Source: UBA1672 sp023140905
Lineage (GTDB): Bacteria > Pseudomonadota > Alphaproteobacteria > Micavibrionales > Micavibrionaceae
Assembly: GCA_030636745.1 (NCBI GenBank)
Contig: DAOVWH010000100.1
Span: 1-5,481, forward strand
Direction: 5' to 3'
DNA length: 5,481 bases
Part shown: piece by piece, positions 1-4,085 of the stretch
Position numbering within the stretch: position 1 is the first letter of the stretch
Layout of the letters: every line of letters starts with the position of its first letter
Program-made: the position numbers and the translations under genes
Notes under the pieces: model-generated
Told to the model about the DNA's origin: nothing
What the model saw: only the letters and a program-made list of their open reading frames with translations
The model's database searches: none

Positions 1-181
1 CAACGTAGATCGCAGTATACCACTCGCGGGCAAAGTCCATGGCAAGGTTGAGGTTTTCTTCCTTGGTAGAAACGCGGTGATTGCTACTATCCAGATAAGT
101 AGAGCACTGCCAGAATCGGCTATTATTGCGCATGTAAACATGCACTTTTCCATCTAATAAAGTGTGTTGTGTTTCTTGCAT
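1..181 (-). CDS. Tyrosine-recombinase (phage-type) integrase, N-terminal 60 residues, cut by window edge
   Basis: Only the first 60 residues are visible. The frame runs from ATG at 181-179 to the window edge without a stop. The visible part reads as the N-terminal arm-DNA-binding region found in many phage and island integrases: a short strand with aromatic and basic residues (KVHVYMRNNSRFWQCSTYL, residues 12-30), then HRVSTKEENL and a helix ending in FAREWY (residues 50-55), where the SAM-like core-binding domain normally follows. The catalytic domain (R-H-R-Y) lies outside the window and cannot be checked. A GGAG Shine-Dalgarno (complement of 192-195) sits about 10 nt upstream. The gene points away from the tRNA-Leu fragment about 230 bp upstream, the usual placing of an integrase beside its attachment site. 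The family call is by recall of the fold pattern, not alignment. Confidence 0.72.
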   Translation of the reverse strand, partial: MQETQHTLLDGKVHVYMRNNSRFWQCSTYLDSSNHRVSTKEENLNLAMDFAREWYTAIYV

Positions 182-412
182 TAGAAGTTATCTCCATCAG
201 ACTTTTTTAGGTGCAACAGATTATTTGTCTGCTGATTAATATCCATAATCACTTGCACATTTTCACCTGCATCAGATTTCAAAAAAGTAAAAATCTGCTG
301 CGTCTTACGCGTCAAAAAGTGTGTAAGACATGTGTAAGTGTAACCAAAAAAGGTTAATAAAGATAAAACATTGATTTCATTTGATATTTTGGGGATTTTT
401 TTAGTGTTATCT
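182..412. other. AT-rich repeat-dense region between integrase start and tRNA fragment; candidate attachment-site arm region
   Basis: No convincing gene is seen here. The stretch holds clustered short repeats: GTGTAA three times at 321, 332 and 338; an inverted pair GTCTTAC (302-308) / GTAAGAC (323-329); an inverted pair CAGATTT (273-279) / AAATCTG (291-297); and CAGA/TCTG around 217-231. Tyrosine integrases use arm-type and core-type repeats flanking the crossover, and the region lies between the integrase and a tRNA break point, so an attachment or excision-control role is a reasonable inference. The integrase promoter should also lie here, but no unambiguous one is visible. Confidence 0.4.
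302..343. repeat. Cluster of GTGTAA direct repeats with GTCTTAC/GTAAGAC inverted repeat
   Basis: Seen directly: GTGTAA begins at 321, 332 and 338. The first copy lies within TGTGTAAG (320-327), which recurs at 331-338. GTCTTAC at 302-308 is the reverse complement of GTAAGAC at 323-329. On the minus strand this reads as three TTACAC units in 23 nt. The size and spacing resemble integrase arm-type binding sites, but no binding consensus is known for this integrase. Confidence 0.5.
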
Positions 413-450
413 GATTTTAAGTCCGCAGCGTCTACCATTCCGCCACGGGC
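413..450 (-). tRNA. tRNA-Leu(UAA), 5' half only (truncated at the anticodon stem)
   Basis: Read on the minus strand from 450, the 38 nt begin with acceptor strand GCCCGTG, then a tRNA-Leu D-arm (GGCGGAATGGTAGACGC), anticodon-stem strand GCGGA, loop CTTAAAA with anticodon TAA, and TC. The next bases (A at 412, then GATAAC) no longer pair with GCGGA. No variable arm, T-arm (GGTTCGA) or 3' acceptor strand CACGGGC follows anywhere in the window. The gene is therefore broken within the anticodon stem, two bases after the loop. The anticodon loop is a known crossover point for tRNA-targeting integrases, and an integrase start lies 230 bp away, so this is most likely an integration junction or scar. 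A plausible promoter lies just upstream. It cannot yield a working tRNA as it stands. The translated fragment (RGGMVDAADLKS) is a familiar false protein. Confidence 0.85.
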
Positions 451-474
451 GCGCTCTTTTATCAGAGTTCTATT

Positions 475-503
475 CATATACGGATAATATGCTCTATTTT
501 CAA
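475..503 (-). promoter_or_regulatory. Possible sigma70-type promoter of the truncated tRNA-Leu
   Basis: On the minus strand, TTGAAA (503-498) and TATATG (480-475) are separated by exactly 17 nt. The -10 ends 24 nt before the tRNA 5' end at 450, giving a short leader. If real, this end of the fragment keeps its original promoter and is the host side of the junction. The -10 is an imperfect match and the region is AT-rich. Confidence 0.4.
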
Positions 504-558
504 GTAATTATTATAAGATTTATGCTTTAAATCCTTAGATATATTTGTATCAGAGGAT

Positions 559-594
559 TAAAGGAAATATGGGCTGGCTCACTGGCACAGCCCA
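559..594 (-). terminator. Hairpin terminator of the pentapeptide-repeat gene
   Basis: TGGGCTG (complement of 588-594) pairs with CAGCCCA (complement of 570-576) in a 7-bp GC-rich stem just past the minus-strand stop at 602. It is followed on the minus strand by TATTTCCTTT. The U-tract is interrupted, so termination efficiency is uncertain. Confidence 0.5.
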
Positions 595-601
595 AGTAGT
601 T

Positions 602-1231
602 CTATGCAGCTTTATTGCTATCACGCATTTGTTGATAAGTGTACGTGCTTAAGATGTTTAAGAGCTGGGGCGTTATATCGCGCTTAATAGTTTTATTGCC
701 GATTTTAACGTTATTATCGAATATAATAATAGGAGTATTGAGCAGCCCTTTTATAACAACAGGAACGGTTGACATGCTATGAAGCTTATTATTTGGTTCA
801 ATAAAACTGCAATTTTCCATGTTAAGGCATTGCACAAAATCCAAATCAAAGCATGATAATGTCGAGAATGTACAATTTTCCAGATTTGTATTGTCGATTA
901 ATGTACCTCCAAAGCCTGCCCCGGTAAAATCGCAATTGCGCAAATCAGAATACGACATGCAGCAATTATATAAGCTGGTATCTGTAAATTTTGAGTCACG
1001 TAAGATGGCTTCTGATATATTGGCTCCGCTAAGATTGCTGTTGCTGAAATCAGCGTATGGCATGAACGCATTGTCTATATTGGCATTGACCAGATTTCTA
1101 TTGCGTAGGTCAATATGTGGCAATGAAATATTCTTGTTTACGGCATCTTCTAAACATTCTGTGAATGTATTGTACCGACCATCAAATAAAATGGCATTGT
1201 CGCTATGTTTACGCAGTGTAAAGTAATACAT
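602..1231 (-). CDS. Pentapeptide-repeat protein, 209 aa
   Basis: Residues 39-123 form an unbroken ladder of about 17 five-residue units of A(D/N)LXX type, for example HIDLR, NANID, YADFS, NSNLS, GANIS, YSDLR and NCDFT, with a looser continuation to about 143. This predicts a right-handed quadrilateral beta-helix of about four coils. It is preceded by a short globular N-terminus (FDGRYNTFTECLEDAV, residues 16-31) and followed by a non-repeat tail with VVIKGLLNTPIIIFDNNVKIG (about 158-178). I recall this layout from phage and island pentapeptide proteins; that is family memory, not a search. The repeat zone is cysteine-rich (C90, C91, C100, C120, C127, C135, C141). No signal peptide or membrane segment is seen, so it is probably cytoplasmic. 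Start ATG 1231 has AGAGGGAGA (complement of 1241-1249) upstream. Function is unknown: some relatives protect DNA gyrase, but nothing here shows that. It is a single gene, next to the integration scar. Confidence 0.85.
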   Translation of the reverse strand: MYYFTLRKHSDNAILFDGRYNTFTECLEDAVNKNISLPHIDLRNRNLVNANIDNAFMPYADFSNSNLSGANISEAILRDSKFTDTSLYNCCMSYSDLRNCDFTGAGFGGTLIDNTNLENCTFSTLSCFDLDFVQCLNMENCSFIEPNNKLHSMSTVPVVIKGLLNTPIIIFDNNVKIGNKTIKRDITPQLLNILSTYTYQQMRDSNKAA

Positions 1232-1359
1232 ATATGTTATTCTCCCTCTAAACTAATGTCCCACAATTCATAGTTATAAGAGTAGAATAGTTGATAATAT
1301 GCAAGTTTTCTCAAATATATTTTACACTAACAAACTGAACATCGAGGGAAAAATTCCTA

Positions 1360-1387
1360 TTGCCATAATATAACGTTGTTTTATATC
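1360..1387 (+). promoter_or_regulatory. Possible promoter towards the bactofilin gene
   Basis: TTGCCA (1360-1365) and TATATC (1382-1387) are 16 nt apart. If used, the bactofilin transcript would have a leader of about 350 nt containing the four dyads listed for this interval. The match is moderate, the surroundings are AT-rich, and a promoter closer to 1747 is equally possible. Confidence 0.25.
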
Positions 1388-1495
1388 AAAGGCTTATATA
1401 TGACTATTTGATAATAAAGGAAATTATTGTTCAAAGCACAATACGGTAAACATATGTGTGCAGTTGTATGCATCAATCGTATTTTTGTGCACAAG

Positions 1496-1532
1496 CCGAT
1501 TCTGTCTAAAAAGAATAATTGTGCAGAATCGG
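1496..1532. repeat. 9-bp perfect inverted repeat upstream of bactofilin gene
   Basis: CCGATTCTG (1496-1504) and CAGAATCGG (1524-1532) are exact reverse complements around a 19-nt loop. The perfect palindrome TTGTGCACAA (1485-1494) lies just before it, and TTGTGCA recurs at 1519-1525. No run of T follows the stem closely, although CTTTTTC is at 1540-1546, so this could be a weak hairpin or an operator pair. Confidence 0.5.
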
Positions 1533-1730
1533 ATAATAACTTTTTCATAATAAAAGAAAAAAGAATTAAAATTGTGAAGAATCAAAGTGATGTGTTTTTG
1601 TGTGGGGAAAACTGCGAATCGCATCTTGCTAGAATGAGGGGAGCATGGTAGATTTTACGCATTCAGTGAGCAGGTTATGAGAGTTAAGCGTACGCTTCTT
1701 GTCGTGCGTTTTTGGCAGACATTTTCATAT

Positions 1731-1737
1731 GGAAAGG
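1731..1737 (+). promoter_or_regulatory. Ribosome binding site that fixes the bactofilin start at 1747
   Basis: GGAAAGG lies 9 nt before ATG 1747. The in-frame alternatives, TTG 1699 and ATG 1729, lack a comparable site. The 1747 start also gives the N-terminus MFHRVKS, which fits the bactofilin family. Confidence 0.7.
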
Positions 1738-1746
1738 TGTAAAAAG

Positions 1747-2646
1747 ATGTTTCATCGAGTTAAGTCAGAGGTTCAGGAAGCTGAACAACAAAAACATAAG
1801 CAACCAAAAGAAGCGTACGATAAAGACGATGAACGTCAGAGTCCGGTTCAGGAAGAGCAAAAAACTAGTGAAGAGATTGCTCAGCCACGCAAATACGGTT
1901 ATTCCCCATCAATAAAAAAACAGGAAGAAGAGACAAAAATGAAAGATCAGGAAGAAGAGAGCTTTCAGGGTAAATATGCTCCGGTAAGAAGTGAACGTGA
2001 GGAGGAGGCTCCCTTGACGAAGCCGCAGGATCAAGATGTTCCTGCACAACGTACAAGTAGCTATCAACCTGCTATTGCCAGTCCGGCTCCGGCATATGGT
2101 AGTGCTGCTTATGGATCTTCTTCGTATAATAAGGCCACTACTACGCATCAAGCTCAGGAAGTTTCTCCGTATGCGGGAAGTTCTGATCGTACATTGACTA
2201 TCGGGCGCGGTATTAACATGTCCGGTGAAATTGATGCTTGTGATCATCTTCTTGTCGAAGGAACTGTGGAAGCGGCTCTTAAAGGTGCGAAAGTATTGGA
2301 TATCGCTGAAAGTGGAACTTTCTACGGTACAGTAGAAATTGAAGAAGCTACAATTGCCGGTCGCTTTGAAGGTGATATTACAGTGAATGGCCGTCTTACG
2401 CTTAAGTCAACCGGTGTCATTACAGGATCAATTGCTTACCGTGAGTTTGAAGTTGAATCCGGCGCTATGATTGATGGTCGTATGACTCCTATGAAAGGTG
2501 AAGTTGATCAAAAGAGTATTGATAGATATCATGCAGGGAGTGAAGCTTCTGCAATGGCAAAAACAGCCCCGAAAAAAGACGCTGTGAGAACACCTGTTAA
2601 CACAGAAGGTGGTTTGTTTTCTAAAGCACGGGCCAGTTATCAGTAA
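1747..2646 (+). CDS. Bactofilin (DUF583/PF04519 family) with long charged N-terminal extension, 299 aa
   Basis: Bactofilins polymerise without nucleotide into filaments made of stacked beta-helices and scaffold cell-wall or shape factors at the membrane. The core here is about residues 147-247: DRTLTIGRGINMSGEI, CDHLLVEGTVEAAL, LDIAESGTFYGTVEIEEATI, GRFEGDITVNGRLTLKSTG, then FEVESGAMIDGRM. The short Gly-ended strands are typical of the fold. The N-terminus MFHRVKS resembles the amphipathic membrane-targeting start of Caulobacter BacA (MFSKQAKS), which supports start 1747 over the longer in-frame options. Most unusual is the roughly 145-residue N-terminal region. Residues 8-95 are rich in K, E, Q and D, and residues 100-143 are rich in S, P, Y, A and G (AYGSAAYGSSSYN). 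Both look disordered. The C-terminal tail (about 250-299) is also polar. No peptidase or other wall gene is adjacent. The gene stands alone, with its own terminator. Confidence 0.92.
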   Translation: MFHRVKSEVQEAEQQKHKQPKEAYDKDDERQSPVQEEQKTSEEIAQPRKYGYSPSIKKQEEETKMKDQEEESFQGKYAPVRSEREEEAPLTKPQDQDVPAQRTSSYQPAIASPAPAYGSAAYGSSSYNKATTTHQAQEVSPYAGSSDRTLTIGRGINMSGEIDACDHLLVEGTVEAALKGAKVLDIAESGTFYGTVEIEEATIAGRFEGDITVNGRLTLKSTGVITGSIAYREFEVESGAMIDGRMTPMKGEVDQKSIDRYHAGSEASAMAKTAPKKDAVRTPVNTEGGLFSKARASYQ

Positions 2647-2669
2647 GTAAAACTGGTTCTTAAGATTTT

Positions 2670-2707
2670 AAAAGTCGCATGGATAATGGTTTATCCGGCG
2701 GCTTTTT
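2670..2707 (+). terminator. Intrinsic terminator of the bactofilin gene
   Basis: AAAAGTCGC (2670-2678) pairs with GCGGCTTTT (2698-2706) with one G-T pair. Inside it GGATAA (2681-2686) pairs perfectly with TTATCC (2691-2696) around TGGT. A run of five T ends the structure, 24 nt after the stop codon. Confidence 0.88.
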
Positions 2708-2734
2708 CCTTGAAGATGTTAGGTAAGAAAATGT

Positions 2735-2773
2735 TATAGTAATTCTATATTATTCTTAAGTCGAATTACTATA
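2735..2773. repeat. 11-bp perfect inverted repeat between convergent bactofilin and nth genes
   Basis: TATAGTAATTC (2735-2745) and GAATTACTATA (2763-2773) are exact reverse complements around a 17-nt loop. A competing stem, ATTCTATA (2742-2749) with TATAGAAT (2770-2777), overlaps it. The stem is almost all A-T. It may act as a weak terminator for nth on the minus strand (ACATTTTCTT follows) or as a transcript 3'-end structure. Confidence 0.55.
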
Positions 2774-2851
2774 GAATAAAATCCTTATAGCTGGGTGTAC
2801 GTGTCTGTGTCTGTACAGCATCCGGTTCTAAAGGCAGAACATCGCGGTATA

Positions 2852-3484
2852 TCATTTTTCTTCAAAAGCACATAAAGCACGTACAGGACAGTTTGCACAT
2901 TCGGGTTTGCGAGCTTTACAGATGTAACGGCCATGCAAAACAAGCCAGTGATGGGCGTGTAGGGCAAATTCCTCAGGCACAACTTTGATAAGGGCTTGTT
3001 CCACAGCCACCGGTGTTTTCCCTGAGGCTAATCCTGTACGATTGGCTACGCGGAAGATATGAGTATCTACTGCTATGGTGGGTTGTTTGAAGGCCACGTT
3101 CAGTATCACATTTGCTGTTTTTCGTCCTACACCGGGGAGTTTAATCAGTTCTTCTCGTGTGGTTGGAATATTTCCGTTATAATCTTGCACAAGCATTTCT
3201 GCTGCGGCTATTATGTTTTTAGCTTTGTTGTTATACAAACCAATAGTTTTGATATATTCTTTAAGGTTATTAATGCCCATATCCAGCATTTTCTGTGGTG
3301 TATCAACGGCTTGAAAGAGTGTACGTGTTGCTTTATTAACCACGGTATCTGTCGATTGTGCAGAGAGAGTTACGGCTACTAACAATGTATATACATTAAT
3401 ATATTCCAGCTCGCTTTTAGGTTCTGGATTATCTTTTTGTAAACGTGAAAAAAACTCGTAGATATCTTTTGTTTTCATTGGCAT
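2852..3484 (-). CDS. nth: Endonuclease III (DNA glycosylase/AP lyase), 210 aa
   Basis: Removes oxidised pyrimidines from DNA and nicks the abasic site in base-excision repair. The helix-hairpin-helix LPGVGRKTA (residues 116-124) carries catalytic Lys122. VDTHIFRV (139-146) carries catalytic Asp140. The C-terminus has the [4Fe-4S] cysteines C189-x6-C196-x2-C199-x5-C205. The motif SAQSTD (41-46) and the total length match the E. coli enzyme (211 aa). I chose ATG 3484 (MPMKTKDIYEFF). ATG 3478 is equally possible, and an in-frame TTG at 3496 is less likely; none has a strong Shine-Dalgarno. The gene diverges from the methyltransferase gene and converges on the bactofilin gene. In many alphaproteobacteria nth lies near dapB, as here, but an inverted gene now separates them. 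Confidence 0.97.
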   Translation of the reverse strand: MPMKTKDIYEFFSRLQKDNPEPKSELEYINVYTLLVAVTLSAQSTDTVVNKATRTLFQAVDTPQKMLDMGINNLKEYIKTIGLYNNKAKNIIAAAEMLVQDYNGNIPTTREELIKLPGVGRKTANVILNVAFKQPTIAVDTHIFRVANRTGLASGKTPVAVEQALIKVVPEEFALHAHHWLVLHGRYICKARKPECANCPVRALCAFEEK

Positions 3485-3551
3485 GATGTTAAGCAAATAG
3501 TATTTTAACCCTGTTTAATAGGGATAACAGAGTTATAAGGGGAAGAAAAGA
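3485..3551. promoter_or_regulatory. Shared 67-bp control region of divergent nth and methyltransferase genes
   Basis: Both repair genes must start transcription in or very near this gap. It contains an imperfect dyad, TTAACCCT (3505-3512) against AGGGATAA (3520-3527), with one A-A mismatch around GTTTAAT. This could be an operator or chance. AAGGGG (3537-3542) is the ribosome binding site of the plus-strand gene. No clear -35/-10 pair stands out on either strand. Confidence 0.45.
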
Positions 3552-4085
3552 GTGAACCCGTTAATAGAGCGAATTATATATGGATTCTATGTCAGTGATT
3601 TGGGTGAGATTCTTATTGCTCAGACGGATATCGGTGTGTGTTGGCTTGGCTTTGTTCTGGATGGACAAAAGCGTAGTGATGCTGTAGCGCATTTTAAACA
3701 TAAATTTCCCAAAGCATCATTATTGCAAAATGACACTGTTGCAGAAAATCTAGGACGTAGAGTTGTCCGTGCTTGGCAAGCTGGTCGTGAGTCGGCCATT
3801 GATGTGGATTTGCGTGGTACTGATTTTCAAGTAGAAGTTTGGCGGGCTTTAAGAGATATTGGACGGGGCTATATTTGTTCTTATAGTGAAGTCGCAGATA
3901 TGGTCATGCGTCCCGATGCTGTGCGGGCAGTAGGCAGTGCTATTGCTGCTAATACAGTTTCTATTATTGTTCCATGTCACCGCGTTGTTCAAAAGAGCGG
4001 GCAGCTTGGTAATTATGCGTGGGGAGCAATCTTAAAGGAGAAGTTATTGCTCGAAGAAGGTGTCCCGCGAGCTTTGATTTGTTAG
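3552..4085 (+). CDS. ogt: Methylated-DNA-[protein]-cysteine S-methyltransferase, Ada C-terminal type, 177 aa
   Basis: Transfers the alkyl group from O6-alkylguanine to its own cysteine, a one-shot repair. The acceptor is Cys142 in PCHRV (141-145). RAVGSAIAAN (125-134) carries the arginine finger (Arg125) and the Asn hinge (Asn134). SYSEVA (110-115) carries the conserved Tyr, and the C-terminal GNYAWG and LLLEEG segments complete the site. Residues 86-98 (DLRGTDFQVEVWR) match the C-terminal domain of E. coli Ada, but there is no zinc-binding Ada N-domain or AraC-type DNA-binding domain, so it is a stand-alone repair enzyme rather than a regulator. The start is GTG 3552 with AAGGGG 9 nt before it. 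Its stop overlaps the convergent dapB stop by 4 nt, leaving no room for a terminator between them. The symbol ogt is a functional label; an ada-like name is also defensible. Confidence 0.93.
   Translation: MNPLIERIIYGFYVSDLGEILIAQTDIGVCWLGFVLDGQKRSDAVAHFKHKFPKASLLQNDTVAENLGRRVVRAWQAGRESAIDVDLRGTDFQVEVWRALRDIGRGYICSYSEVADMVMRPDAVRAVGSAIAANTVSIIVPCHRVVQKSGQLGNYAWGAILKEKLLLEEGVPRALIC

Larger units (their letters stand above)
1232..1746. other. Gene-poor interval between divergent pentapeptide and bactofilin genes
   Basis: About 515 bp with no gene I would defend. It holds the upstream regions of both flanking genes, one promoter-like pair, and several short perfect dyads: TTGTGCACAA (1485-1494), CCGATTCTG/CAGAATCGG (1496-1532), TGCGAATCGCA (1613-1623) and AAGCGTACGCTT (1686-1697). 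A 74-codon plus-strand frame (1427-1651, TTG start preceded by AAAGGA) and an overlapping 11-codon frame (1645-1680, MVDFTHSVSRL, preceded by GAGGGGA) exist. Their composition looks like AT-rich noise, and I do not call them. Confidence 0.6.

Noticed and set aside
111..119. CAGAATCGG shared by the integrase coding region and the inverted repeat at 1524-1532
   Set aside because: Only 9 bp, inside coding sequence in one case, with no extended similarity. Most likely chance.
413..450. Group I intron interrupting tRNA-Leu(UAA), as in cyanobacteria
   Set aside because: The 5' exon-like boundary after ...ACTT and the following AAAAT fit superficially, but no group I core elements, no 3' splice site and no 3' exon are seen downstream. 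An integrase gene follows instead.
819..1226. 135-codon plus-strand frame opposite the pentapeptide gene
   Set aside because: It is the antisense shadow of the regular five-residue repeat, with no family resemblance and no ribosome binding site.
1686..1713. Intrinsic terminator before the bactofilin gene (ACGC/GCGT followed by five T)
   Set aside because: The stem is only 4 bp. The 12-bp palindrome AAGCGTACGCTT is the more notable feature there.
1909..2247. 112-codon minus-strand frame opposite the bactofilin gene
   Set aside because: Antisense shadow of the low-complexity extension; composition is Ser/Arg/Leu-rich and not protein-like.
2796..2817. GTGTCT tandem repeat with TGTAC/GTACA ends downstream of nth
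   Set aside because: Two 6-bp units and a 5-bp inverted pair are too small to support a functional call.
2785..2982. 65-codon minus-strand frame overlapping the nth 3' end
   Set aside because: It runs out of frame through the conserved iron-sulfur end of nth and has no recognisable features.
3505..3518. CtrA-like TTAA-spacer-TTAA box between nth and ogt
   Set aside because: The two TTAA halves are 6 nt apart, not the 7 of the usual CtrA site, and the sequence is AT-rich.
3519..3536. Near match (16 of 18 bases) to the I-SceI homing endonuclease site
   Set aside because: It lies in an ordinary AT-rich intergenic gap with no intron or homing endonuclease nearby, and the mismatches fall at positions 13 and 16. 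Treated as coincidence.
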